A stretch of DNA of 64,000 nucleotides from Ureibacillus thermophilus (GTDB taxonomy: Bacteria; Bacillota; Bacilli; Bacillales_A; Planococcaceae), in assembly GCF_004331915.1 (NCBI RefSeq), contig NZ_CP036528.1, positions 2,462,273 to 2,526,272 on the forward strand. The letters are read 5' to 3'. Each line of letters begins with the position of its first letter. The stretch's first letter is position 1. Of this stretch, positions 38,459 through 47,626 are shown piece after piece. The translations under genes and the position numbers were made by a program. The notes beneath the pieces are model-generated. The model did no database searches, was not told the DNA's origin, and saw nothing but the letters and a program-made list of their open reading frames with translations.

Positions 38459-39655
38459 TTATAGCCCCGCTTTTTGACGCAATTTTTCTGCCACGTCCGT
38501 TCTTTCCCATGGCAAATCGATGTCTGTGCGGCCAAAATGACCATAAGCAGCTGTTTGTTTATAAATTGGTCTACGCAAATCAAGCATTTTGATGATTCCG
38601 GCAGGACGCAAATCAAATAGCTCTTCCACCCATTCAACAAGCTGGCTTTCGCTCACTTTGCCTGTTCCAAAAGTGTCGATGGAAATAGACACTGGACGGG
38701 CAACGCCAATGGCATAAGCAATTTGAACTTCCACACGGTCAGCAAGCCCTGAAGCAACGATATTTTTCGCTACATAACGAGCGGCATAGGCAGCAGAGCG
38801 GTCCACTTTTGTTGGGTCTTTTCCAGAAAATGCTCCTCCTCCGTGGCGGGCATAGCCTCCGTAAGTATCAACAATAATTTTGCGGCCTGTTAATCCTGCA
38901 TCTCCTTTTGGTCCACCGATGACGAAGCGGCCAGTTGGATTGATGAAGTATTTTGTATCTCCATCTAATAATTCAGAAGGAATAATGGCTTTAATAACTT
39001 TTTCCATAATATCTTCTTTAATTTGTTCTTGACTGACGCCTTCATCATGTTGTGTAGAGATGACAATCGTATCAATGCGGCGAGGAACGTTGTTTTCATC
39101 ATATTCAACCGTTACTTGCGTTTTTCCGTCTGGACGCAAATAAGGAATTTCTTTTGATTTGCGGACTTCCGTTAATCTTCTAGCCAATTGATGGGCCAAA
39201 CTAATAGGCAGCGGCATGAGTTCAGGCGTTTCATTGCACGCAAATCCAAAGATTAGCCCTTGGTCCCCAGCGCCAATTGCCTCTATTTCCTCATCTGTCA
39301 TCAATCCTTCTCGGGCTTCTAATGCTCGGTCCACCCCTTCCGCAATATCAGGGGATTGTTCACCAATCGCTGTGAGCACCGCCAAGTTTTCCGCATCGAA
39401 GCCATATTTGCCTCGCGTATAGCCAATTTCTGCGACAGTATCACGAACGATGGTTTGGATATCTACATATGTTGTTGTTGTAATTTCTCCCGTTACAAGA
39501 ACCAATCCTGTCGTCGCAATCGCTTCGCAAGCAACCCTTGCATTTGGATCTTCTGCGAGTATGGCATCTAATATGGCATCTGAAATTTGGTCGCAAACTT
39601 TATCCGGATGCCCTTCTGTTACGCTTTCTGATGTAAATAGTCGACGATTTGACAT
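38459..39655 (-). CDS. metK: S-adenosylmethionine synthetase
   Basis: Makes SAM from methionine and ATP. The 398 residues show [18 protein letters not shown] (residues 9-26), GAGDQG, and the glycine-rich [11 protein letters not shown] and [16 protein letters not shown] loops. It is controlled by the SAM-I riboswitch upstream, a direct product feedback. Supplies the SAM used by trmB, mnmL, mnmM and cobA in this window. Confidence 0.98.
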   Translation of the reverse strand: MSNRRLFTSESVTEGHPDKVCDQISDAILDAILAEDPNARVACEAIATTGLVLVTGEITTTTYVDIQTIVRDTVAEIGYTRGKYGFDAENLAVLTAIGEQSPDIAEGVDRALEAREGLMTDEEIEAIGAGDQGLIFGFACNETPELMPLPISLAHQLARRLTEVRKSKEIPYLRPDGKTQVTVEYDENNVPRRIDTIVISTQHDEGVSQEQIKEDIMEKVIKAIIPSELLDGDTKYFINPTGRFVIGGPKGDAGLTGRKIIVDTYGGYARHGGGAFSGKDPTKVDRSAAYAARYVAKNIVASGLADRVEVQIAYAIGVARPVSISIDTFGTGKVSESQLVEWVEELFDLRPAGIIKMLDLRRPIYKQTAAYGHFGRTDIDLPWERTDVAEKLRQKAGL

Positions 39656-39814
39656 TCATTTTCCTCCTAAATTGTTGAGACAAAACTCTTATGATACGGT
39701 ACTCATTATCCATGATCCTTTTTTGACTTTCGCCCGTAAGGAACATTACGAGGATAATGAAAGGTAAACTTGCTAATCTATTTTAGCTTGAATCATTTCA
39801 TTTTAAAATTCGAA

Positions 39815-39992
39815 TAAAAAAAGTTCCTATCCACATCTGTCATGAGGAAAGGAACTAAAATCTCTACCTTTCACTCTTATCGTTCAAGGTAATCCCTTGC
39901 ATCAGGTTAGCACCACGCATTATTATATAGATAATGCAGGTTGCCGGGTTTCATAGGGCCTTAACCCTCCACCAGCTCTGGATAAGAGTATC
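39815..39992 (-). promoter_or_regulatory. SAM-I riboswitch of metK with terminator
   Basis: The minus strand shows the S-box core: CTCTTATCCAGAG, GGTGGAGGG, GGCCCTATGAAACCCGGCA, GGTGCTAACCTGATGCAAG and the closing GATAAGAG, then a terminator (AGTTCCT... AGGAACT, T7; 39815-39856). SAM binding should promote termination and lower metK expression. Confidence 0.95.
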
Positions 39993-40004
39993 CGTTCATC
40001 CAAC

Positions 40005-40033
40005 ATGTTACGTAATCTATACTATTATGTCAA
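40005..40033 (-). promoter_or_regulatory. Promoter of metK
   Basis: Minus-strand TTGACA (40028-40033), 17 bp, TAACAT (40005-40010). The start would fall just upstream of the S-box. Confidence 0.65.
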
Positions 40034-40230
40034 ATATTTTTTCTTTATTCACTTATAGTGCATATTTCTTCCATTTTCTTGCAATAATAGGCAAGAGATG
40101 TCAAAAAATTTCATAAATAAATTTTCGAATTAGTATAGATTATTCCATCTAATGTGTTATACTAATTTTTGTATTATATATAAATTAAAGCTAATTTCCC
40201 TAAAAATAAAAAAAGGATGGTATTTAATCG

Positions 40231-41817
40231 ATGAATTCAGTAGAAGTTGCAAATGAACTGAAGGAATTATTAAAAGGTAAGAACATAAGCAACCAATTGT
40301 CTGTGCCTCAATTAATTGAAAAAGCAGTGATTCGCGGTGAAGCAAGACTCACTGTAGACGGCGCAATTGTTGCTGAGACTGGGAAATATACAGGCCGTTC
40401 CCCAAAAGATAAATTTATTGTGGAAGAAGAAAGCATAAAAGATAAAATCGATTGGGGTAATGTGAACCGCCCGATTTCTTCTGAAGTATTTGATAACTTG
40501 TATTTGAAAGTTTTGAATTACTTAAAAGAAAAAGATGAGCTATTCGTATTTAAAGGCTTTGCCGGAGCTGATAAAGAATCGCAATTGTCAATTCAGGTTG
40601 TCAATGAATACGCTTGGCATAATCTATTCTGCCATCAATTATTCATCCGTCCAACAAAAGAAGAATTAGCTTCTCATCAAGCTGAATTTACAATTGTATC
40701 TGCTCCTGGTTTTAAAGCTGACCCATCTGTTGATGGAACAAACTCAGAAGCATTTATCATCATTTCTTTTGAAAAGAAAATCATTCTAATCGGCGGTACA
40801 GAATATGCTGGCGAAATGAAAAAATCCATCTTCAGCATTATGAACTATCTATTGCCTGAAAAAGGAATTCTTTCTATGCACTGCTCTGCTAATGTTGGCG
40901 AAGATGGCGATGTAGCATTATTCTTCGGTTTATCCGGTACTGGTAAAACAACTCTTTCTGCAGACAGCGACCGTAAATTGATTGGTGATGATGAACACGG
41001 TTGGTCAGACAACGGTGTATTCAACATCGAAGGCGGATGCTATGCAAAAACTATTAATTTATCTGCTGAAAAAGAACCAGAAATTTACAATGCCATTCGA
41101 TTTGGAACTGTATTGGAAAACGTTGTAATCAACCCAGATACGCGCGTTCCTGATTATGATGACAATACGTTAACTGAAAATACGCGAGCTGCTTATCCAA
41201 TTCATTTTATTGATAATATTGCAATACCATCGATAGCTGGTCATCCAAAAACAATAATCTTCTTAACTGCAGATGCTTTTGGAGTGCTTCCTCCAATCAG
41301 CAAATTGACGAAAGAACAAGCAATGTACCATTTCTTAAGCGGATTTACTTCTAAATTAGCGGGTACAGAACGCGGTGTTACTTCACCAGAACCTGTATTC
41401 TCAACGTGCTTTGGTTCGCCTTTCCTTCCGCTTCCAGCAACAAGATATGCTGAAATGCTAGGCGAGAAAATCGACAAGCATGATGTGCAAGTATTCTTGG
41501 TGAACACTGGTTGGACTGGCGGCGAATACGGTGTTGGAAGCCGTATGAAACTTTCTTACACTCGTGCAATGGTACGCGCTGCTATTGAAGGCAAATTAAA
41601 CGATGTGGAAACAAAACAAGATGCATTTTTCGGATTACACATCCCAACAAAAATTGACGGAGTGCCTAGTGAAGTGCTAGATCCACGCGATGCTTGGGAA
41701 GATAAAGAAGCATACGATGAAAAAGCCCGTTATTTGGCAAATCTTTTCAAAGAAAACTTCAAAAAGTTCGATAATGTTTCAGAAGAAATTTTGAAAAAAG
41801 GTGGACCATTGGTTTAA
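40231..41817 (+). CDS. pckA: Phosphoenolpyruvate carboxykinase (ATP)
   Basis: Converts oxaloacetate and ATP to phosphoenolpyruvate, the entry step of gluconeogenesis. It has 528 residues. The kinase-1a loop [13 protein letters not shown] (about residues 233-245) is followed by LIGDDEHGW. Substrate motifs [11 protein letters not shown] and [10 protein letters not shown] are present. Divergent from metK as in B. subtilis. TATACT at 40157-40162 is a candidate -10 box; AAAGGATG is the ribosome site. Confidence 0.97.
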   Translation: MNSVEVANELKELLKGKNISNQLSVPQLIEKAVIRGEARLTVDGAIVAETGKYTGRSPKDKFIVEEESIKDKIDWGNVNRPISSEVFDNLYLKVLNYLKEKDELFVFKGFAGADKESQLSIQVVNEYAWHNLFCHQLFIRPTKEELASHQAEFTIVSAPGFKADPSVDGTNSEAFIIISFEKKIILIGGTEYAGEMKKSIFSIMNYLLPEKGILSMHCSANVGEDGDVALFFGLSGTGKTTLSADSDRKLIGDDEHGWSDNGVFNIEGGCYAKTINLSAEKEPEIYNAIRFGTVLENVVINPDTRVPDYDDNTLTENTRAAYPIHFIDNIAIPSIAGHPKTIIFLTADAFGVLPPISKLTKEQAMYHFLSGFTSKLAGTERGVTSPEPVFSTCFGSPFLPLPATRYAEMLGEKIDKHDVQVFLVNTGWTGGEYGVGSRMKLSYTRAMVRAAIEGKLNDVETKQDAFFGLHIPTKIDGVPSEVLDPRDAWEDKEAYDEKARYLANLFKENFKKFDNVSEEILKKGGPLV

Positions 41818-41825
41818 TCTTTAAT

Positions 41826-41865
41826 AAAAAAGGGGGCGTCTGAAAAGTGGACACCCCCTTTTTTT
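41826..41865. terminator. Terminator after pckA
   Basis: AAAGGGGGCGTC (41829-41840) pairs with GGACACCCCCTTT, flanked by A and T runs. The stem sequence is nearly the same as that at 3117-3159. Confidence 0.85.
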
Positions 41866-41899
41866 ATCTCTTAAAAAGATTGAAAAGAGCTTCTGAAAG

Positions 41900-42697
41900 T
41901 CAAAAACTTTTTTCACTTCCCTTATCTTTCATCCACTTGCAAATAGATTGCACCGTTTCTCGATTAAGATTTGGCGGAAAATGATGGGCAAGCCCCGACA
42001 TATACCATGTTTCCACTTCTTTTCCCGCCTCTTTCAACGCCTTTTCTAATCTTTTGGATTGTTCTATGCTTACATTTTGGTCTTCCGTTCCATGAATAAT
42101 AAGAACCGGCGCTTGAATGCGTTCCACTTCATATATAGGGGAACGCTCTTCATAAATTTCAGGATATTTATTAGGCGAGCCGCCAATAAGCCGCTTTAAT
42201 GTCCTCCTTAAGTCGACCCTTTCATAATATAGTTCAGTGAGATTGGATACGCCCGACCAAGTGACAACGGAGCGAATACTTTTGCTTAAAATGGCCGTCC
42301 ATAATGCCATCATGCCGCCTCGGGAAAATCCAAAAAGATGAACTTTATCCACTTTCGCAAAAGTTTTTACAATTTCAATTCCATAAAGGGCATCCAAGCG
42401 GTCATCTCCCCCAAATTCATCCCGGCCTTCTCCGCCGCGGTTCCCACGGTAATATGGGGCAAAAACAACGAAGCCATTTAAGGCAAATTGAGCAATCCGG
42501 GCAGGTCTTACCATACCGACCGACTGCAATCCTCCCCGCAAATATAAAAGCCCTTCATAATGCCCTTCTTTAATGGGCTTTGCAAGCAATCCTTTTACTC
42601 GCAAACCATTCGACCAATAGATAATTTCTAAAAGTTCCACTTGAGGATTAGGGGAAGGATATTTTCGAATTGATTCAATGCTGCCATTTTCTTTCAA
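41900..42697 (-). CDS. ytmA: S9-type alpha/beta hydrolase YtmA
   Basis: A 265-residue prolyl-oligopeptidase-like hydrolase. The nucleophile is Ser125 in GFSRGG; the acid is in IIHGTEDQNV (about residue 204) and the base in GLAHHF (about 242). No signal peptide. Substrate unknown. TTG 42697 is chosen because AGGAAG is 8 nt upstream. The gene starts inside ytkD, overlapping it by 23 nt. Confidence 0.85.
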   Translation of the reverse strand: MKENGSIESIRKYPSPNPQVELLEIIYWSNGLRVKGLLAKPIKEGHYEGLLYLRGGLQSVGMVRPARIAQFALNGFVVFAPYYRGNRGGEGRDEFGGDDRLDALYGIEIVKTFAKVDKVHLFGFSRGGMMALWTAILSKSIRSVVTWSGVSNLTELYYERVDLRRTLKRLIGGSPNKYPEIYEERSPIYEVERIQAPVLIIHGTEDQNVSIEQSKRLEKALKEAGKEVETWYMSGLAHHFPPNLNRETVQSICKWMKDKGSEKSF

Positions 42698-43148
42698 ATT
42701 TCTTCACTTCCTGCATCATTATTTTCATTCCTTCATCCTTCATATAAAAACTGGCGCAAGGATGATTCACTGCTTCGTCCATCGTTAAAAACAGACGTCC
42801 AGTTGTTTCATATTGCCCCAAAAACGAATCGATTTTCTCCACTTTTGCTAAATACACAACTTTGCAAAAAGGTTTACGTGCATATACCATATAGTGGGCA
42901 AACAATTTTAAATCCTTTATATGTACAAAGGTTTCTTCATATACTTCCCGTTTTGCTGCTTCCTCGAGCGTTTCCCCAGGTTCTACCTTGCCTCCTGGAA
43001 ACTCCACCCCTCGCTTTTCATTGAGGGCACAAAGCCATTTTCCGTCCTTTTGAACAAGCACTAAAACATGCTTTGGCTCCATTGGAAAGGGAGGACCGCC
43101 AAAACTTAATTCCACTTTATTGTTGTTTAAATCGTAAAATGTAAACAT
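42675..43148 (-). CDS. ytkD: Nudix hydrolase YtkD
   Basis: A 157-residue Nudix enzyme. The box GKVEPGETLEEAAKREVYEE (about residues 53-72) fits the family, except that the glycine after EET is Phe. B. subtilis YtkD hydrolyses nucleoside triphosphates, including oxidised dGTP, and can remove RNA 5' pyrophosphate. Overlaps ytmA, suggesting coupling. A divergence of the box makes the exact substrate uncertain. Confidence 0.85.
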   Translation of the reverse strand: MFTFYDLNNNKVELSFGGPPFPMEPKHVLVLVQKDGKWLCALNEKRGVEFPGGKVEPGETLEEAAKREVYEETFVHIKDLKLFAHYMVYARKPFCKVVYLAKVEKIDSFLGQYETTGRLFLTMDEAVNHPCASFYMKDEGMKIMMQEVKKFERKWQH

Positions 43149-43198
43149 CCCTTCAACTCCTATACATACCTATAGTGTAGCGAAGGGATGCGGATTAT

Positions 43199-43519
43199 TC
43201 AATTGCGGAAGTAGGGCAATTGTTCTACGAATTCTTTCACTTTTTCATCGCCAAACTCATGGATTAAAGCATAAATTTTTTTCAACCGCGTATCAATTTC
43301 ATCATTTTCATCGTCTAAATGATATTGCAGATAAGGCAAGTGAGCCCTCACAAAATTATCAAACTCCAATGAGTTCAGCTGGTTAAACAGCTTTTGAAAA
43401 ATAAAAGCTTTTTCCGGCTCCAATTCAATTCTAAATTCGCAAGGCTCCCCCGTTGGAATATAGTTGTATGATTGGTTGAAAACACTCACATAAAGCGTTG
43501 TCTTTTCGATAGAAATCAC
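43199..43519 (-). CDS. Conserved-looking small protein of unknown function
   Basis: A 106-residue acidic cytoplasmic protein, without a motif I recognise. It has a beta-rich N-terminal third (TTLYVSVFNQSYNYIP) and a helical C-terminal two thirds rich in aromatic and charged residues. The GTG start directly abuts a strong AAAGGAGG site with no spacer, and the next well-spaced codons are ATT or ATC, so the true start is unclear. It lies between ytkD and dps in the same direction. Confidence 0.6.
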   Translation of the reverse strand: MISIEKTTLYVSVFNQSYNYIPTGEPCEFRIELEPEKAFIFQKLFNQLNSLEFDNFVRAHLPYLQYHLDDENDEIDTRLKKIYALIHEFGDEKVKEFVEQLPYFRN

Positions 43520-43570
43520 CCTCCTTTTACTTTCATTATGGAGTAAAAAGCCGCTACTATACGATGAAAT

Positions 43571-43608
43571 TAAAAAACCTCAAAAGTTCTACGAAAGAAC
43601 TCTTGAGG
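43571..43608 (-). terminator. Terminator after dps
   Basis: CCTCAAAAGTTCT (43578-43590) pairs with AGAACTCTTGAGG (43596-43608), with a T6 run on the minus strand. Confidence 0.85.
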
Positions 43609-43622
43609 ATCGCCGTTCAAAT

Positions 43623-44066
43623 TTATTTTCCTAAGAAGGCTGATAGCATCCATGTATGTTTTTCTAAACTTTGGAAAGTAGCATTTAACATATCTTCCGT
43701 GCGGTCGTCCCCTTGATTTGCTGCCTCTTCCATCGCTTCCTTAATCAACTTCATTGTGGCTTTGAAATCGTCGATAATTGTTTGAACCATTTCTTCAGCG
43801 CTTTCTGAACCTGCAGCTTCTTTAACGCGAGATAATTCCAAATGCTCTTTCATTGTGGCAACAGGTTTTCCGCCTTTTGTTAAAATCCGCTCTGCCACTT
43901 CATCTAAATTGGTTGTAATTTCATTGTATAATTCTTCAAATTTTTCATGCAAAGTAAAAAAGCTTGGACCCGTTACATACCAATGGTAGTTGTGAAGTTT
44001 TGTGTATAGCACTGAATAAGTAGAAACAAGCTCATTTAACTGCTGAATAAGTTTATCGTTTTCCAT
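43623..44066 (-). CDS. dps: Dps/ferritin-like DNA-protection protein
   Basis: A 147-residue Dps-family protein (B. subtilis YtkB). The ferroxidase residues lie in KLHNYHWYVTG (about residues 23-33) and HEKFEELYNEITTNLDEVAER. It should form a dodecamer that oxidises and stores iron and guards DNA in stress. A TATAAT at 44106-44111 (minus) is a possible -10; no PerR box was recognised. Confidence 0.92.
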   Translation of the reverse strand: MENDKLIQQLNELVSTYSVLYTKLHNYHWYVTGPSFFTLHEKFEELYNEITTNLDEVAERILTKGGKPVATMKEHLELSRVKEAAGSESAEEMVQTIIDDFKATMKLIKEAMEEAANQGDDRTEDMLNATFQSLEKHTWMLSAFLGK

Positions 44067-44237
44067 ATTGTCACCTCATTTACATATTTTTCATTGCTTA
44101 TTTTTATTATACTGGTTGTGGCAGGCTGAAACCATAACAACTTCTTGAAATTTCAAAAAGCTCTCAACAAGTAGTATAGGTTTTTTCATTGGAATTATTC
44201 TAAATGTTCATTTATGATAGTGTTGTTAGAGGTGATT

Positions 44238-44405
44238 ATGTTGGACAGTGGAATACTTGTCGTAGTGGGAATTATTTATCTCATCTTTATGATTGGAGCG
44301 ATTGCTCTTTTTATTCATTTCAAAAGAAAAGGCGCTTTCAAACAAACCGTTGATACGAAACAAGAAAAAAACATGAATATAGGGAATGAGCAAGTAAAAA
44401 AATGA
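44238..44405 (+). CDS. ytzI: YtzI-like small membrane protein
   Basis: A 55-residue protein with one membrane helix ([20 protein letters not shown], about residues 5-24) and a short lysine-rich cytoplasmic tail. ATG 44238 follows AGAGGTG. It overlaps yidD by 4 nt (ATGA), so the two are translationally coupled, as the ytzI-ytjA neighbours are in B. subtilis. Function unknown. Confidence 0.8.
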   Translation: MLDSGILVVVGIIYLIFMIGAIALFIHFKRKGAFKQTVDTKQEKNMNIGNEQVKK

Positions 44406-44635
44406 AACACCTGTTTATTTGGCTGATTCGATTTTATCGAAAATTTATTTCTCCTTTGACGCCGCCCACTTGCCGATTTTATCCAACTTGTTCTCAATAT
44501 GGACTTCAAGCCTTTGAAAAACATGGCGCCATAAAAGGCTTGATTTTAACAACGATCCGCATTTTAAAATGCCATCCTTTTCATCCAGGCGGCATAGATC
44601 CTGTCCCTGACAAATGGCCTTCGAAAAAAAAATAA
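44402..44635 (+). CDS. yidD: Membrane protein insertion efficiency factor YidD
   Basis: A 77-residue YidD protein (B. subtilis YtjA) with the family core [20 protein letters not shown]-like run, Cys residues in [10 protein letters not shown], and [13 protein letters not shown]. It is thought to assist YidC/Oxa1-dependent membrane protein insertion at the inner face of the membrane. Starts in the ATGA overlap with ytzI. Confidence 0.93.
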   Translation: MKHLFIWLIRFYRKFISPLTPPTCRFYPTCSQYGLQAFEKHGAIKGLILTTIRILKCHPFHPGGIDPVPDKWPSKKK

Positions 44636-44651
44636 ATTTCGAAGGTTTTTC
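44618..44651 (+). terminator. Terminator after yidD
   Basis: CCTTCGAAA (44618-44626) pairs with TTTCGAAGG (44637-44645), followed by TTTTTC. It includes the stop codon of yidD. Confidence 0.85.
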
Positions 44652-44701
44652 TTATTGTCTTTTTACCCAAATTCATGGTAATATTATTTCCGTGAAATTT
44701 A

Positions 44702-44724
44702 TAAATCGTAATCATTACTATTTA
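44702..44724 (+). promoter_or_regulatory. Zur operator before the zinc-binding lipoprotein gene
   Basis: AAATCGTAATCATTACTATTT is a near-perfect 10-1-10 palindrome matching the Bacillus Zur box (AAATCGTAATnATTACGATTT) at all but one position. It lies between a candidate promoter (TTGTCT 44655-44660, TAATAT 44679-44684, 18-bp spacer) and the ribosome site, so Zur should repress the gene when zinc is plentiful. Confidence 0.88.
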
Positions 44725-44740
44725 TAAAAGGAGTATGAAA

Positions 44741-45694
44741 ATGAAAAAATTTATTGTCTTTATGTTAGCAGCTGTGATGATGCTATTAGCAGCCTGCTCT
44801 AATGATGAGCCAACGAAAGAAGCAAATAACCAAATTAAAATTTATACAACAGTATATCCACTCGAATATTTTGCCAAACAAATCGGCGGAGAATTTGTCG
44901 ATGTTTCATCTATATATCCGCCCGGCGCAAATGAACATACTTTTGAACCTACTCAAAAGGATATGATTGCTTTAGCCGATGCAGATTTATTTTTCTATAT
45001 CGGTTTAGGGCTCGAAGGATTTGTGGATAATGCAAAAAAATCCCTTGAAAATGAACATGTAAAATTTGTGGCAGTGGCAGAACAAGTCGATGAAGAAAAA
45101 TTGCACACTTCCACTGGACATTCCCATGAAGAAGCAGGAGAAGAGCAGGAGCATGAACATCATCATGGAGATGTCGACCCTCATCTTTGGCTTTCTCCAA
45201 TGATTTCAAAAGATTTAGCATTCACAATAAAAAACGAGCTTGTAAAATTGCTGCCTGAACAAGAAGAAACTTTCAATCAAAACTACGAAGAGATAACTAA
45301 GCGGCTTGATGAATTAGACCAACAGTTCCAAGAGCTTGCTAACAATGCTTCAAAGAAAACATTCTTTGTATCCCATGCTTCCTTTGGCTATATTGCCGGC
45401 CATTATGGACTTACTCAAGTGCCAATTGCCGGGTTGAATTCCCAAAGCGAACCATCTCAAAAAGAGCTTGCAGAAATCGTCGACCTAGCGAAAAAATTTG
45501 ATATCAAATACATCCTATTTGAACAAAATGTCTCTTCGAAATTAACGAGCGTGATTCAAAAAGAAATCGGCGCTGAATCTTTAATGCTCCACAACTTGAG
45601 CGTATTGACAGAGGAAGACATCCAAAATAAAGAAGATTACTTTACTTTAATGGAAAAAAATATTCAAACATTAGAAAAAGCGTTGAATTCATGA
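44741..45694 (+). CDS. znuA: Zinc ABC transporter substrate-binding lipoprotein
   Basis: A 317-residue cluster A-I (ZnuA/AdcA) binding protein. Lipobox LAAC gives lipidated Cys19. Metal-binding histidines are in NEHTFEPT and DVDPHLWLSP; between them a His/Glu-rich loop (HEHHHGDVDPH, about residues 137-147) is typical for zinc rather than manganese. Second-half ligands: FVSHASFGYIAGHYG. ATG 44741 is 7 nt after AAGGAG. No permease or ATPase gene is adjacent. Confidence 0.92.
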   Translation: MKKFIVFMLAAVMMLLAACSNDEPTKEANNQIKIYTTVYPLEYFAKQIGGEFVDVSSIYPPGANEHTFEPTQKDMIALADADLFFYIGLGLEGFVDNAKKSLENEHVKFVAVAEQVDEEKLHTSTGHSHEEAGEEQEHEHHHGDVDPHLWLSPMISKDLAFTIKNELVKLLPEQEETFNQNYEEITKRLDELDQQFQELANNASKKTFFVSHASFGYIAGHYGLTQVPIAGLNSQSEPSQKELAEIVDLAKKFDIKYILFEQNVSSKLTSVIQKEIGAESLMLHNLSVLTEEDIQNKEDYFTLMEKNIQTLEKALNS

Positions 45695-45723
45695 AAATAG
45701 AAATAAACTGGGACAAAACTAAA

Positions 45724-46052
45724 GAGGCTGGGACATAAACAAAAAATGAAAGGGGCCGTTGAAAGAGTTTTGATAAAAAATTGAACTAACGAAAAATTGA
45801 TTGAAGTGACGGGGCAAATTTCTGTCTCGCACGCTTAGTCGCAAAGCGGAGCAAGCTCAAGGAAGTAAATTCAAAGCTTCCCTGCGACGAGCCCTCTCGA
45901 GACCACGAGGAGCGAAGGAATGACTCAGAGGAGAGTCTAGCCGTGCCCGCGGAAAGCGTCCCCGGAACGGAAATCAATTTTAATAACGTATCAAAAAAAC
46001 ATCATTTTCTCCTTGGAGAAAATGATGTTTTTTTTAGATTTGTCCCAACCTC
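45724..46052 (-). repeat. Dispersed hairpin element, copy E (full length, reverse)
   Basis: A 329-bp element with ends GAGGCTGGGAC (45724-45734) and GTCCCAACCTC (46042-46052; 10 of 11 match). Hairpin arms ACATCATTTTCTCC and GGAGAAAATGATGT lie near 46000-46032. A stray extra end-like CTGGGACAAAACT sits at 45708-45720. It fills the gap between convergent znuA and menE, where menC would be expected after menE. Confidence 0.9.
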
Positions 46053-46056
46053 TTTC

Positions 46057-47493
46057 TTACGATAGTAATTCTTTCAGTTTTCTTCGCATTAATTTATTGG
46101 AAGCATTTCTCGGCAATGCATCAACGACGTACACATTTTTTGGCACTTTATATTTCGCCAAATGCCCTTTGCAATATTCGAGGATTTCCTCTATTGCCGC
46201 ATCTTTTTTCAACACTACAAAGGCAACCGGCACTTGTCCCCATGTGTCATCCTCCATTCCGCAAACTCCAGCTTCTTTAATGGCAGGATGGCCCATCAGC
46301 ACATTTTCCACCTCTGCAGGATAAATATTCTCTCCACCAGAAATAATTAAATCAGAGCGGCGATCCACTACATATAAATAGCCTTCATCATCTAAATAGC
46401 CGATATCTCCCGTGTGCAGCCAGCCATCTTCCGTCGAAGGGTTATTTTCAAAACGTCCGATATATCCCGGTGTTACATGTGGGCCGCGGATGCAAATTTC
46501 CCCTTCTTCAAAAGGCTCTTTTGCCCCCAAAATTTTAATCTGATTGAAAAATAATGGCTTTCCAGCTGAACCGATTTTGCGGAAGGCATCTTCTGCAGGC
46601 AAAGTGGCGGTTTGAGAGGAAGTTTCCGTCATCCCGTACGTTTGCAATACCTTCATTCCCCGTTCTCCTGCCCGCTTTAAATAATCGATTGGAAAAGAGC
46701 CCCCTCCTGCAAGCACAAGTTTAAATGCTGGGGATGCCTTCGCTTCCCGTTCTTCAAGCACATGCAAAATTCGTTCAAGCATCACCGCCACAAGGGAAAT
46801 ATGAGTCACTCTGCCGGAAATAATATCTTGTGCAATTAGTTCGCTGTCAAATTTGCGGTAAAGCTTTACTTCATTTCCGTACAACAGCGAACGGACTAAA
46901 ATGGAAAAGCCGCTAATGTGGAAAAGGGGAACGGCGCAAAGCCAAACATCCTTTTCTGACAGTCCAATATTCAACACGGAAGATAGGGCGTTTGATTGAT
47001 GGTTCTCCACCGTCTGCCGCACCCCTTTTGGAAATCCCGTTGTACCGCTTGTATACATAATGGAAATGGTCTGCTCTGCTTGCCATTCTTTGCGAATTTC
47101 AATGGAATGCCAATCGCTGTTTTCAATTTCTGAAAACAGCCGGAAGTCCACATTTTCAGGAAGTAAAGGCATATCTTGATCATGAACTAAAACCGTTGTT
47201 ACTTGCGCATCTTCAATTTGATAAGCCAATTCGCTTTTCGTCAATTTCCGGTTTAAAATTACCATCTCACATTGCAAATGCATGCAAGCATACATCACAA
47301 AAATAGTATCGGCATCATTCTCCCCTAAAATCGCCACTCTGCTTCCTCTATCTATACCTAAAGCAGCCAGCTGTCCGGCACGCTGTACTGATATTTCTTT
47401 TATTTCTTCAAAGGTCCATTGTTTCCCTTCAAAAGTGAGTCCGACTCGATTGGGTGTCAAATACGCCCGTTGTAAAATCCAATTAGGGTACAT
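46057..47493 (-). CDS. menE: o-Succinylbenzoate-CoA ligase
   Basis: Activates o-succinylbenzoate with CoA and ATP in menaquinone synthesis. A 478-residue ANL enzyme with P-loop-like YTSGTTGFPKGV (about residues 144-155), TYGMTETSSQ and LHTGDIGYLDDEGY plus the C-terminal Lys region NASNKLMRRKL. ATG 47493 follows GGAGG. Last gene of the men cluster here. Confidence 0.94.
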   Translation of the reverse strand: MYPNWILQRAYLTPNRVGLTFEGKQWTFEEIKEISVQRAGQLAALGIDRGSRVAILGENDADTIFVMYACMHLQCEMVILNRKLTKSELAYQIEDAQVTTVLVHDQDMPLLPENVDFRLFSEIENSDWHSIEIRKEWQAEQTISIMYTSGTTGFPKGVRQTVENHQSNALSSVLNIGLSEKDVWLCAVPLFHISGFSILVRSLLYGNEVKLYRKFDSELIAQDIISGRVTHISLVAVMLERILHVLEEREAKASPAFKLVLAGGGSFPIDYLKRAGERGMKVLQTYGMTETSSQTATLPAEDAFRKIGSAGKPLFFNQIKILGAKEPFEEGEICIRGPHVTPGYIGRFENNPSTEDGWLHTGDIGYLDDEGYLYVVDRRSDLIISGGENIYPAEVENVLMGHPAIKEAGVCGMEDDTWGQVPVAFVVLKKDAAIEEILEYCKGHLAKYKVPKNVYVVDALPRNASNKLMRRKLKELLS

Positions 47494-47549
47494 GAATACG
47501 CCTCCATTTCTCCCCTTCATTTTACTAAAATAATGGATTTAATGCCTAT

Positions 47550-47601
47550 AAAAAAAATGAAATAGGCTGCCTTGAAAGCAAAAACTTTCATGACAGCCTA
47601 T
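47550..47601 (-). terminator. Terminator between menB and menE
   Basis: ATAGGCTG (47562-47569) pairs with CAGCCTAT (47594-47601), extended by TTGAAAG/CTTTCA, followed by a T run on the minus strand. menE may therefore be partly uncoupled from the upstream men genes. Confidence 0.75.
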
Positions 47602-47626
47602 CATAAATAATGCAAACCGTTCTGCA

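Noticed and set aside
45786-45977. Minus-strand frame of 63 codons between znuA and menE
   Set aside because: It is the translation of repeat copy E.
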